Source: JBAXQQ01 sp037131695
Lineage (GTDB): Bacteria; Armatimonadota; Hebobacteria; CAIYQO01
Length of the DNA stretch: 18,608 nt
Direction of reading: 5' to 3'
Assembly (NCBI GenBank): GCA_964638715.1
Contig: CAZWZF010000076.1
Span: 1-18,608, forward strand
This document shows, one piece after another, positions 1 to 7,138 of the stretch. Position 1 is the first letter of the stretch. The number at the start of each line of letters is the position of its first letter. Position numbers and translations under genes: made by a program. The notes beneath the pieces are model-generated. The model made no database searches, was not told the DNA's origin, and saw nothing but the letters and a program-made list of their open reading frames with translations.

Positions 1-64
1 AAATATTTTTTATTTTTTTGCATTGGTTAAAACTGACGAGTCTGAATAGTTACAATCACTTAAC

Positions 65-100
65 TCAACCTATAATGAAAATTTTCATTAGAAAGGTTGA
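65..100. promoter_or_regulatory. Interrupted palindrome, possible operator
   Basis: The core TAATGAAAATTTTCATTA (73-90) is a perfect 18-bp palindrome. It is bracketed by TCAACC (65-70) and GGTTGA (95-100), which are also complementary. No run of T follows, so it is unlikely to be a terminator. It lies about 100 nt upstream of the tRNA promoter and may belong to a gene left of the window. The rest of 1-199 is AT-rich with no credible gene. Confidence 0.45.
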
Positions 101-199
101 TGATTTAGAGATAGACTCAAATCTTAATATTAATTATTTCTAAAACCATAAATTACCTTGTAACCGAAACTATTTTTCTCTCGCACCCTCTAAAAGCTA

Positions 200-229
200 T
201 TGACAGGCCGTTCCTATTGGCGGTATACT
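200..229 (+). promoter_or_regulatory. Sigma70-type promoter of tRNA-Ala
   Basis: A perfect -35 box TTGACA (200-205) and a -10 box TATACT (224-229) are separated by 18 nt. Transcription would start near 236, a few bases before the tRNA 5' end at 242. This is the expected layout for a highly expressed stable RNA gene. Confidence 0.85.
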
Positions 230-241
230 CTACCGCGGTGT

Positions 242-317
<76 letters not shown>

Positions 318-331
318 TATATTATCTGATT

Positions 332-359
332 AAAACCGCTGATCGTAAGCGGTTTTTTT
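332..359 (+). terminator. Rho-independent terminator of tRNA-Ala
   Basis: A 9-bp perfect stem, AAAACCGCT (332-340) with AGCGGTTTT (348-356), has a 7-nt loop and runs into a T tract ending at 359. It separates the tRNA from the gene starting at 392. Confidence 0.85.
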
Positions 360-391
360 ATTATCGGCCATACAACGGCAGGAGATATGCC

Positions 392-1090
392 GTGAAAATT
401 TCCTCAATTTTGCGCATGATTTTAATAGTCGCGATTCCATTTATCGTGACGGCGATTCTTGTTGCGCAACAACCGGAGGATCGCGGCACCGCGGAAATTG
501 GCGTGATGGCGGACTTTACCACACCGGGAAAAACAAACATCATCAGCCTGCGCATAATCGGCAGCAATGACCAGCTTAAACTTCAAAATATAGCAACTAT
601 TCTGGGATATAAATTAGGCGCGCAGCCAGTTTTGCTGGGATTCAGCAATGGCGACCCGAATATCATTACCGATACCGGACTTGGTCTTGATTTTCAGTTG
701 CCGGTGATGAGCAATGACGGCTATTTGCCTATCGGCCCATTTGCGGAGGCGTGTGCTCCTTATGTCTCGACTATGAAAATTGTCTATGTCATTCGCGGCA
801 ATTATACCTATAACGGTTTCGAAAATTATCAGGACGCGGATATATCTTATAGCGTTCCGCCGCCGGAAACTACAAAAAATGCCGCTACCCCTATTGCATT
901 TTACCGTGCCAATGTTATTATTAAGAAAAAGAATATAAAGACAGCAAATATTCCACGCAGTCCAAAAGAAAAAAGGAAACGGCAGAATAAAGAAATTGTA
1001 ATTGTGGTATTTCTGGCTATTCTCGCCGCCGGAGTTGCTACTGGCATAATATTAGCGCGGGCAGCCGCTAAACATCGACAAAATAAATAG
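392..1090 (+). CDS. Hypothetical membrane protein with N- and C-terminal TM segments
   Basis: This 232-residue protein is not one I recognise. The chosen GTG start at 392 is preceded by GGAG (381-384) at good spacing; the frame is open further upstream, but that part runs through the tRNA and its terminator. Residues about 6-25 form a hydrophobic segment (signal anchor or signal peptide). The middle (about 30-170) is globular and beta-rich, and so probably outside the membrane. A strongly basic stretch (KEKRKRQNK, about 194-202) precedes a second hydrophobic segment near residues 204-222. If both ends span the membrane, the central domain is extracytoplasmic. The gene ends 11 nt before the PilT-type gene, so the two are probably co-transcribed and a role linked to the pilus is possible, though nothing in the protein proves it. 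Confidence 0.72.
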   Translation: MKISSILRMILIVAIPFIVTAILVAQQPEDRGTAEIGVMADFTTPGKTNIISLRIIGSNDQLKLQNIATILGYKLGAQPVLLGFSNGDPNIITDTGLGLDFQLPVMSNDGYLPIGPFAEACAPYVSTMKIVYVIRGNYTYNGFENYQDADISYSVPPPETTKNAATPIAFYRANVIIKKKNIKTANIPRSPKEKRKRQNKEIVIVVFLAILAAGVATGIILARAAAKHRQNK

Positions 1091-1101
1091 AGAGGCAGCA
1101 A

Positions 1102-2307
1102 ATGTTAGATCAACCGAATTTTAATGAGCTTTTTACTGAGATTATGGAACATGTCGCCCCTAAAACGACAACATCTGAATTACAGGATTTATTGGCAGAA
1201 AACCCACGAGCATTTTTCGACGCTGTATGCTTGCAAGCTGTTGAAGAAAAAGCGGCTGACATTTTCTGGAAAGTCGGCTCTCCCCCTTCGTTTCGTATCT
1301 CTTCACGCATTGTACAGCTTGATATTGAGCCTTTAACATATAAGAACCTGGAAGATATCTTCTTTTACAGCGTAATGAATGAAGAACAGCAGGAAAGATT
1401 CAAAAAACGTCCTGACCTTGATACCGCGTTGGAAATCCCTAATGTCATACGTTTCCGCGTTAATATTTACCGGCAGCGTGGCGGCATGGCATCAGTTATG
1501 CGACTTATTCCGTTGGACATTCCTACCCTGGAAGAACTTAACCTGCCAAAATCGCTAATTCAATTAGCGTCATTAAAAAGCGGTCTTGTTCTGGTTACCG
1601 GCCCTACCGGTTCTGGTAAATCCACCACTCTGGCGGCGATTATCGACCTTATCAATACCAACCGCCGCTGCAATATCATCACTATTGAAGACCCGATTGA
1701 GTTCTCGCATAAAGACAAACTATCCGTAGTCAGCCAGCGCGAAATCGGTATCGATACCAACTGTTTCTCCGACGCTCTCCGCGCCGCTCTTCGTCAGGCG
1801 CCAGACGTCATTCTGGTCGGTGAGATGCGCGATATTGAAACGATGTCTATCGGCCTTACCGCGGCGGAAACCGGCCACCTTGTATTCTCAACCCTGCATA
1901 CCAATAGCGCCGCTGAAACCATTGAGCGTATTGTTAATATGTACCCGCCACATGAAAAACCGCAGATATGTCTGCGTCTTGCCACCACATTGCAAGGCGT
2001 TTTAGCACAAAAACTGCTGCCCACCGTAGATAAACGACGACGCGTATGCGCCATTGAAGTTATGATTAACACCCCGACCATTTCAAAATTAATTGAAGAA
2101 GGCCGGTCTGGAAACGTACCAGGCGCCATCAACGAAGGCGAATACTGGGGCATGCAGTCAATGAACAAATCCATCATGGGCCATTACCTGAACGGCATGG
2201 TAACAGAACAAACCTCTATCCAATACGCCGGAAACGCCACAGAAATGCGCCAAATGATCCGCCGCCTGTCACAGACAAACGTGAAGTCAACGTCAAGCAC
2301 GTTATAG
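1102..2307 (+). CDS. pilT: PilT/PilU-type type IV pilus retraction ATPase
   Basis: A 401-residue hexameric secretion-type ATPase that would power pilus retraction (twitching, DNA uptake) at the cytoplasmic base of the pilus. Visible motifs: Walker A GPTGSGKST (167-175), the Asp box around IITIEDPIEF (192-201), Walker B DVILVGEMRD (235-244) and the His box GHLVFSTLHTNSAAETIERI (258-277). These and the N-terminal PAS-like half fit PilT rather than PilB, because there is no tetracysteine zinc motif. It is longer than typical PilT (about 345 residues), with roughly 35 extra residues before the N-domain and an extended tail; the C-terminal AIRNLIRE-like motif is degenerate (TISKLIEEGR, 326-335). 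The start is supported by AGAGAGG just upstream. It is probably co-transcribed with the preceding membrane protein. PilU-like paralogues cannot be excluded. Confidence 0.93.
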   Translation: MLDQPNFNELFTEIMEHVAPKTTTSELQDLLAENPRAFFDAVCLQAVEEKAADIFWKVGSPPSFRISSRIVQLDIEPLTYKNLEDIFFYSVMNEEQQERFKKRPDLDTALEIPNVIRFRVNIYRQRGGMASVMRLIPLDIPTLEELNLPKSLIQLASLKSGLVLVTGPTGSGKSTTLAAIIDLINTNRRCNIITIEDPIEFSHKDKLSVVSQREIGIDTNCFSDALRAALRQAPDVILVGEMRDIETMSIGLTAAETGHLVFSTLHTNSAAETIERIVNMYPPHEKPQICLRLATTLQGVLAQKLLPTVDKRRRVCAIEVMINTPTISKLIEEGRSGNVPGAINEGEYWGMQSMNKSIMGHYLNGMVTEQTSIQYAGNATEMRQMIRRLSQTNVKSTSSTL

Positions 2308-2310
2308 TAG

Positions 2311-2345
2311 TGGATAGTGGACAATTGACAATGGACAATGGACAA
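2311..2345 (+). repeat. Heptanucleotide periodic tract (TGGACAA type)
   Basis: Five consecutive 7-nt units begin immediately after the pilT-type gene. Three are TGGACAA and the others are the variants TGGATAG and TTGACAA. The tract runs directly into the terminator hairpin and is mirrored by an opposed tract at 2387-2414. Confidence 0.8.
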
Positions 2346-2347
2346 AA

Positions 2348-2383
2348 AAAAACGCTTAACTTATATTCAAGTTAAGCGTTTTT
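2348..2383. terminator. Bidirectional intrinsic terminator between convergent genes
   Basis: A perfect 15-bp stem (2348-2362 with 2369-2383; core ACGCTTAACTT/AAGTTAAGCGT) closes a 6-nt loop. It is flanked by A on the left and T on the right, so it can terminate both the rightward pilT-type gene and the leftward VWA gene. Confidence 0.9.
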
Positions 2384-2386
2384 CAC

Positions 2387-2414
2387 TATCAACTGTCAAC
2401 TTTCAACTGTCAAC
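2387..2414 (-). repeat. Heptanucleotide periodic tract (GTTGACA type)
   Basis: Four exact 7-nt periods of the form NNTCAAC on the plus strand; on the minus strand these are GTTGACA (twice), GTTGAAA and GTTGATA. It faces the tract at 2311-2345 across the terminator, so both read toward the hairpin. Confidence 0.8.
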
Positions 2415-2419
2415 TAACT

Positions 2420-4267
2420 TCACCCTATTCTCTTGTGAAAGACCCACCATTCTATGCAGAGTATCAGTAATACCAACAGGAGTATTGGACGCCAGAATTC
2501 TGTTTCTGTTTGCGGGTTGCCGGTGGCGGCGTTGATGGTTTTTCCGGCGGCGTCATGCATTACCAGTTTTTCACGCGGGGTGATGTCGGATTCGCCAGCA
2601 TTCAGCAGGTTTACTGATATTCGCATTTTCTTATCACCGGTCACCTGGTATATACCAGCATTGGTCAGGCCATCTATATTCGTCATTGCTGATGTTGAGA
2701 CTATCTTGCGTTTCTTGCCATCCGGCGCTATCAAGGTGAGATTATTCCCAGCCATTTTCACTGTCTCGCCAGCGTGGATATTCATGGCAGTTAAACCGGC
2801 GCGTTTGCCACCCAGCCATTCCATGCAATTGGCGATAAAAATAGGGAATGATACCCGCAGCGGGAAATCTGTTCCGTGAAGGTCAAACCCGAGAGCGATA
2901 ACACGGCGATTATTCGCTTCTGATGTCACCGCAATCACACCACTGACAGTCTCAATCAGCGGCTTTGCGCCGGCATCCGGCACTAACCGCGAAGACTGGG
3001 TGATCATCATATCATTCAACGAAATATGCTGGAGCACAGGATGGCGCCTGTCCCAATCATTCACCATCACATCATTCAAAGTAGTCTTAAATTCTGCCGG
3101 CACCGCGTCGCCGGTACATGAAATAAGCAGGGAATTGATACCTACTGGTAATCGATTGACCGCAACCTTGTCTGCCACCACAACAGTGCCCGGGCTGATT
3201 ACCGGTGGAATGTAGTTGTTAGTCGTTACCTGCACACCAGGGGTCAGCGATAATGCCGTTTGTAAAAATATGTTGCCGGGTGATACCAGCAATACCGGCA
3301 ATCTGCTATTTTCCGGCAGGATTATCTGTGCGCTGTTATCTGTTTTTAAGGCGTCATCAATATCAATACTCGCCTTCAACACGCCGCCGGTAGCCGGCAA
3401 GTCCGGTATCGTCGCGCTCCATTTCTCACCAGCCGGCAGTTTTATCTCCTGTACATCCATGGTGGAATCATTCAGCGATATCTCGACGTTAAATGTTTTT
3501 GTCTCGGTATAAAAGTTTTTCACCACCAGAAACGCCTCGTAGCTATTCACTTTTTTTACAATTCTGCGGGCATCCATGGCGATAATGCCGACATTGCCGC
3601 CTTTCTCACCTGTTTTCACATAATTAACATTCAGCGAAAAATCAGTAGGCAAGGTAACTTCATTGGAACCACCATCGCTTATCACCAGCACATCAGGTTT
3701 CCCGTTACCGGCGAACTTTTTATCACGCGCCATACCGGCAGCAATATCAAAAGCCTCGCGCAGGTCGCCGGGAGTATCAGCTATTTCCAGTTTATTTATC
3801 GCGTCGTGAAGTGTTTTCTTATCAGATGTCATCGGGGTAAGAGTACGGGTGCCGCCGCCAACTGCTATTATCAGCATATTGTCGGTTTTGCCCAAAGAAT
3901 CAATCGCCTGATGTGCGCGACGCTGTGCAAGCTCAAACCGCGACGGCATTACATCGCGTGCTGCCATACTTGCACTGGCATCTATCATCATTATCAGGTT
4001 TCGTGACGAAGTTGTTTTCCACAACATCGCCGGACGTGTCAGAGCGATGACAATGAAAATTACAATTAACAGTTGTAAAATAAAAAGCAGGTTTTTACGA
4101 AGTTTTTGCAGCGGAGAGTTCGCCTGCAGGTCTTGCAGCAGTTTATCCCATAACATAACCGACGGCACTATACGTTCGCGACGGCGCAATTTAAGCAGGT
4201 ATAACAGAATTATTAATCCGCATAACGGCAGTAAAGACAATAACCACCACGGCGCAATCAAATGCAT
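2420..4267 (-). CDS. BatA-like VWA domain membrane protein
   Basis: A 615-residue protein. The N-terminus has the BatA layout: a hydrophobic segment near 7-25, a basic loop (KLRRRER), and a second hydrophobic segment near 59-77. A von Willebrand A domain follows (about 90-280) with a recognisable MIDAS: DASAS (D96, S98, S100), T165 in DTPGDL and D198 in ISDGG, so divalent-metal ligand binding looks intact. The remainder is beta-rich and probably extracytoplasmic, with a closing TM segment near 591-610 and a short basic tail. The start is supported by AGGAG shortly before ATG. BatA relatives usually travel with a MoxR AAA ATPase and a DUF58 protein; neither is here. The gene lies 30 nt after the secreted beta-rich protein gene and is probably in its operon. 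Confidence 0.85.
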   Translation of the reverse strand: MHLIAPWWLLSLLPLCGLIILLYLLKLRRRERIVPSVMLWDKLLQDLQANSPLQKLRKNLLFILQLLIVIFIVIALTRPAMLWKTTSSRNLIMMIDASASMAARDVMPSRFELAQRRAHQAIDSLGKTDNMLIIAVGGGTRTLTPMTSDKKTLHDAINKLEIADTPGDLREAFDIAAGMARDKKFAGNGKPDVLVISDGGSNEVTLPTDFSLNVNYVKTGEKGGNVGIIAMDARRIVKKVNSYEAFLVVKNFYTETKTFNVEISLNDSTMDVQEIKLPAGEKWSATIPDLPATGGVLKASIDIDDALKTDNSAQIILPENSRLPVLLVSPGNIFLQTALSLTPGVQVTTNNYIPPVISPGTVVVADKVAVNRLPVGINSLLISCTGDAVPAEFKTTLNDVMVNDWDRRHPVLQHISLNDMMITQSSRLVPDAGAKPLIETVSGVIAVTSEANNRRVIALGFDLHGTDFPLRVSFPIFIANCMEWLGGKRAGLTAMNIHAGETVKMAGNNLTLIAPDGKKRKIVSTSAMTNIDGLTNAGIYQVTGDKKMRISVNLLNAGESDITPREKLVMHDAAGKTINAATGNPQTETEFWRPILLLVLLILCIEWWVFHKRIG

Positions 4268-4297
4268 TTACACACTCCTACACTCGTTGATATTTAT

Positions 4298-4813
4298 TTA
4301 TCTTCTGTCCATTTCTCCAAAATATACATACTTCGGCTTAGTATCTTTCGATTTTGGCTTGGCATACCATTTACCGGTTTTCGATTTTTTATCACCGCTA
4401 TTCAACAATGAATATGTTCCGGTTCCCTGCAATATAGCTCTGCCCACGCCTTGCGAAGTAAAACTTGCCACATGACCGCGCAAAGCAAAAGCGATTTTAT
4501 CACCACTGATTACAATATCGCCATTAAAATTTTCGCAAACTTTTACATCCAGACTGCCAACTTTCTGTATCTTCCATTCAACCTCGCCACCCTGTACAGC
4601 AATGTCGGCATTGGCTGTTACCCACATCACTCCGCTGCCGCTGAGAGTAGCGGTTCCATTCAATACGACGAATTGCGATAATCCCTCGCCATTTCCAGTT
4701 ATACGACCAGTGCCAGCAGTTAATTCATAATTAGTCGGTTCCTCAACCTTATCAGCAGCAAACGCGCTGAAAAGCAGTGAAAATATTAAGACTATTATTA
4801 ATAAACGTGACAT
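4298..4813 (-). CDS. Small secreted beta-rich protein of unknown function
   Basis: A 171-residue protein starting at MSRLL; GAGG sits 6 nt before this ATG, whereas an upstream in-frame ATG at 4834 has no ribosome binding site. Residues 1-19 are a signal peptide ending AFA, with ADK as the likely mature N-terminus. The mature part is built of short alternating strands with many Gly, Thr, Ser and Val, and repeated G-x-G-T/R turns (GTGRITGNGEG, GTATLSGSG, GTGTYSL). This looks like a one-sheet solenoid or bactofilin/auto-transporter-like beta fold, but I do not recognise the family. The C-terminus is basic and lysine-rich. It is probably co-transcribed with the VWA gene 30 nt downstream and could be its partner or ligand; that is inference from position only. 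Confidence 0.78.
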   Translation of the reverse strand: MSRLLIIVLIFSLLFSAFAADKVEEPTNYELTAGTGRITGNGEGLSQFVVLNGTATLSGSGVMWVTANADIAVQGGEVEWKIQKVGSLDVKVCENFNGDIVISGDKIAFALRGHVASFTSQGVGRAILQGTGTYSLLNSGDKKSKTGKWYAKPKSKDTKPKYVYFGEMDRR

Positions 4814-4888
4814 GGCACACCTCGCAACCAGCATTTTGATTATTTTACCATATCGGCATTATATTGAGCAATGGAAATTGGATTATAG

Positions 4889-4971
4889 TTTTCAGTGTTT
4901 AGTGTTCAGTTTTCAGTATTTTTATTTCTATCTCAATATAATTACCAGTAATTGTCAATCGTCAATTCTCA
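4889..4971. repeat. Two heptanucleotide periodic tracts in the 4814-5021 intergenic region
   Basis: At 4889-4916 there are four exact 7-nt units (TTTTCAG twice, TGTTTAG, TGTTCAG). At 4951-4971 there are three units of a second type (ATTGTCA, ATCGTCA, ATTCTCA). Both are in the same pyrimidine-rich orientation. The remainder of 4814-5021 is AT-rich spacer plus the promoter of the next gene. Confidence 0.7.
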
Positions 4972-4982
4972 ATTAAAATAAC

Positions 4983-5012
4983 TTGACCTTAACCCCCTAT
5001 AATCGGTATATT
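4983..5012 (+). promoter_or_regulatory. Promoter giving a near-leaderless mRNA for the YchF-like gene
   Basis: TTGACC (4983-4988), an 18-nt spacer and TATATT (5007-5012) place the transcription start about 2-4 nt before the ATG at 5022. A consensus TATAAT at 4998-5003 is an alternative -10 box without a good -35, and would give a leader of about 12 nt. Neither option leaves room for a Shine-Dalgarno sequence, and none is visible. Confidence 0.6.
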
Positions 5013-5021
5013 TAACCCGTT

Positions 5022-6122
5022 ATGGAAATTGGAATTATTGGCCTGGCTACGTCGGGCAAAACAACACTATTTAACATCCTCACCAAAAATCTGGTTAAAA
5101 CCGGTGGATTTGGCGGAGATGCCCCTAATATCGGAGTCGCTACTGTCCCGGACCCGCGATTATCCTGGATGAGCGACCTTTATAAACCGAAAAAGACTAT
5201 TTATACCGCGATTAACGTGGTTGATGTAGCCGGACTTACCGAAGGTGCAAATAAGAAAGATTCATTCAGCGGGAAGTTTTTATCTGCGTTGCGCGCCGTT
5301 GATGGACTGGTAACTGTCGTCCGCGTATTCAAAGATGCGAGTATCCCCCACCCGATGGAAACTATCAATCCCGCCCGCGATATCAGCACCATGGAATCCG
5401 AATTGATTTTAGGCGACCTTGGCGTAATTGAAAAACGCGTAGAACGCTTGCAGGGTGATATCAGCAAAGGCAGAAACCGTGCTGAATCTGAAAAAGAACT
5501 GGCAGTTATGAAACGCCTAATGGATCATCTGGAATCTGAGACACCATTGCGTTTGATGGAATTTACCGAAGAAGAAGACCGCATGTTGAAAGGATTTACA
5601 TTCCTGTCAGCAAAGCCGATGATATACGCGCTGAATACCGGCGAAGGCGAAGAATTCACCCCCGATATGCTGCCCGGCATGAAGGTTGAAGAGAAAGACG
5701 GCATGCTCATCATCAATGGCAACCCGGCGATTGTTTTCCAGGGTAAAATCGAAGAAGAAATCGCGCAGTTGGCTGATGAAGAAGTAGCGGATTTTCTGGA
5801 AGCTATGGGAATTACCGAACCGGCAGCCCACCGCCTTATTCGTACCTGCTATTACACTTTAGACGTAATATCATTTTTCACCATTGGTGAGGACGAATGT
5901 CGCGCATGGACTACAAAACGCGGCGACACCGCACCGCAAGCCGCCGGCAGAATCCACAGCGACCTGGAAAGAGGATTTATCCGCGCCGAAGTATTCACCT
6001 ACGACGACCTGCGCAAATTAGGCAGCGAAAAAGCCATCAAAGACGCCGGACTATTCAGACTGGAAGGAAAGACTCATGTTGTACAGGACGGAGAGATTTT
6101 GAATATCCGGTTTAACGTATAA
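5022..6122 (+). CDS. ychF: Divergent YchF/DUF933-type OBG-family P-loop NTPase
   Basis: A 366-residue cytoplasmic P-loop NTPase of the OBG family, matching the usual YchF length. G1 is GLATSGKTT (7-15), where canonical YchF has GLPNVGKST. G3 is DVAGL (68-72) followed by a switch reading EGANKKDSFSGKFL in place of GASKGEGLGNKFL. The G4 position reads NTGE (205-208), which fits the NxxE type that lets YchF prefer ATP over GTP. The C-terminal TGS/DUF933 domain (about 275-366) is clear from DVISFFTIGEDECRAWT, APQAAGRIHSDLERGFI and RAEVFTYDDL. YchF binds ribosomes and is linked to stress responses in known bacteria. The altered G1 and switch suggest the divergent DUF933 branch rather than canonical ychF, so the symbol is tentative. 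No Shine-Dalgarno precedes the start. Confidence 0.85.
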   Translation: MEIGIIGLATSGKTTLFNILTKNLVKTGGFGGDAPNIGVATVPDPRLSWMSDLYKPKKTIYTAINVVDVAGLTEGANKKDSFSGKFLSALRAVDGLVTVVRVFKDASIPHPMETINPARDISTMESELILGDLGVIEKRVERLQGDISKGRNRAESEKELAVMKRLMDHLESETPLRLMEFTEEEDRMLKGFTFLSAKPMIYALNTGEGEEFTPDMLPGMKVEEKDGMLIINGNPAIVFQGKIEEEIAQLADEEVADFLEAMGITEPAAHRLIRTCYYTLDVISFFTIGEDECRAWTTKRGDTAPQAAGRIHSDLERGFIRAEVFTYDDLRKLGSEKAIKDAGLFRLEGKTHVVQDGEILNIRFNV

Positions 6123-6254
6123 CCACAGATTAGAATGATTCTATATGATTGAAATGATTTACGCTGGGTTGTATTTTATTCGTTTTACTGTTTAATTTAA
6201 GAGATACGTATTTTTTACGTATCTCTTTTTATTTTAATCATTCTATCTCTGGTT
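6121..6254. repeat. Imperfect inverted repeat around a terminator (6123-6264 intergenic)
   Basis: AACCACAGATTAGAATGATT (6121-6140), starting inside the stop codon of the YchF-like gene, is matched in inverse by 6236-6254, whose complement is AACCAGAGATAGAATGATT (one gap, one mismatch). ATGATT recurs at 9-10 nt steps from 6132 to 6159. The terminator hairpin lies between the arms. Confidence 0.7.
6199..6230 (+). terminator. Intrinsic terminator after the YchF-like gene
   Basis: A 12-bp perfect stem, AAGAGATACGTA (6199-6210) with TACGTATCTCTT (6216-6227), has a 5-T loop and is followed by TTT and more T after one A. It would stop the rightward gene well; the leftward direction lacks a clean T tract. 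Confidence 0.85.
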
Positions 6255-6264
6255 CAATTATCAA

Positions 6265-6972
6265 TTACAATGTTATATACGGCGTAATCTTCTCTACCGT
6301 CTTTGGCCCCAATCCGGGTACATTTACCAGTTCGCTCAGGTCTTTGAACGGGCCATTTTGGGTGCGGTAATCGACTATTTTTTTAGCGGTGCCGGGACCA
6401 ACGCCTGGCAGGCGGTTTGCCAACTCTTCTTCAGTGGCTTTGTTTATGTTCACCGGTCGTGATGCGTCGATGACTTTTTCGTTTGATGATGCTGTTGACA
6501 GCGATACATTGCCAGGATCACCGGAAGTCATATTCTTTTTGCTGGCCGGGGTATCATAAATCACTAATGGCTGTTTAGATGCCACTACAGGTTGTTCGGT
6601 GCCTAATTTACCAGGTACGATTATCTTTTCACCATCTATCAGTTTGGATACCAAGTTTAACTGATCGGGGTCGGCATTTTTCTTTGCGCCGCCTGCCATC
6701 ATTATCGCGTCCTGTATGCGATCGCCGTCTTTCATCTTGTATACGCCAGGTTTGCGGACTTCACCGGTTATATGGATAAGAATATCGGCTCGTTCAGGCA
6801 CGACTTTTGAGGCAACAGGTTCTTCTTTTTCGGCAATAACTGGTTTTGGCGGCATATAAGTTGCAACCGCGGGTTTGCTGTTATTATACATAAAAGCAAC
6901 GCCGCCACCGACTATTATCAGAATAAGAACCGCGACAATTATTTGTTCTGTCCGAGAAAAATAAAGCTTCAT
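6265..6972 (-). CDS. comEA: ComEA-like DNA-uptake receptor (SLBB + helix-hairpin-helix)
   Basis: A 235-residue membrane-anchored protein. The ATG at 6972 is chosen because GGAGG lies 8 nt before it; the frame is open to 7101, but that part overlaps the rplI terminator. Residues about 10-28 are a TM anchor, then comes a Pro/Lys/Glu-rich linker. An SLBB domain spans about 62-121 (ILIHITGEVRKPGVY through DGEKIIVPG). A variable linker (122-172) leads to a double helix-hairpin-helix domain at 174-235, with hairpins LPGVGPGTA (188-196) and VPGLGPKTV (218-226). This is the ComEA layout: non-sequence-specific binding of incoming double-stranded DNA outside the membrane before hand-over to ComEC. It forms its own leftward unit downstream of the rplI terminator. 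Lone HhH proteins of unknown role exist, but the SLBB plus TM arrangement favours ComEA. Confidence 0.92.
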   Translation of the reverse strand: MKLYFSRTEQIIVAVLILIIVGGGVAFMYNNSKPAVATYMPPKPVIAEKEEPVASKVVPERADILIHITGEVRKPGVYKMKDGDRIQDAIMMAGGAKKNADPDQLNLVSKLIDGEKIIVPGKLGTEQPVVASKQPLVIYDTPASKKNMTSGDPGNVSLSTASSNEKVIDASRPVNINKATEEELANRLPGVGPGTAKKIVDYRTQNGPFKDLSELVNVPGLGPKTVEKITPYITL

Positions 6973-6995
6973 GCAAGAAGCCTCCAGCTTTGGTA

Positions 6996-7007
6996 TAGAC
7001 ATGTCTA
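6996..7007. promoter_or_regulatory. Perfect 12-bp palindrome upstream of comEA
   Basis: TAGACATGTCTA is a perfect palindrome 23 nt before the comEA start. On the minus strand a weak promoter can be drawn upstream (TTAACA, 17 nt, TTTAGA), whose -10 box would overlap the palindrome. It is a candidate operator. The rest of 6973-7086 is AT-rich with nothing further visible. Confidence 0.4.
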
Positions 7008-7086
7008 AACAAGTCTTATGTAAAAATGTTAACACATTGTTTTTAAAATTTAAATAGGTAAATAAATTATTTCCAATATTTTTTAC

Positions 7087-7124
7087 AAAAAAAACAGCCA
7101 TCCGATTTTCATCAGGATGGCTGT
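7087..7124 (-). terminator. Intrinsic terminator after rplI
   Basis: Read on the minus strand, ACAGCCATCC (7124-7115) and GGATGGCTGT (7103-7094) form a perfect 10-bp stem with an 11-nt loop, followed by an eight-T tract ending at 7087. It closes the lipoprotein-rplI unit and isolates comEA. Confidence 0.9.
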
Positions 7125-7138
7125 GATTTTGCTTTTAA

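Noticed and set aside
65..100. A definite Fur box
   Set aside because: The half-sites resemble AATGA/TCATT, but the spacing is 6 nt rather than that of the 19-bp consensus, and no iron gene is adjacent.
1794..2177. 127-codon antisense frame within the pilT-type gene
   Set aside because: It is the complement of conserved motif-bearing coding sequence and has no recognisable protein features.
2311..2414. CRISPR array
   Set aside because: The units are 7 nt and contiguous with no unique spacers, and no cas genes are present in the window.
4047..4475. 142-codon plus-strand frame opposite the VWA gene and its neighbour
   Set aside because: It spans two well-supported opposite-strand genes and their spacer, and its translation is low-complexity with no motif.
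6973..7101. 43-residue N-terminal extension of comEA
   Set aside because: The frame begins inside the rplI terminator, and ATG 6972 has GGAGG 8 nt upstream followed at once by the TM anchor.
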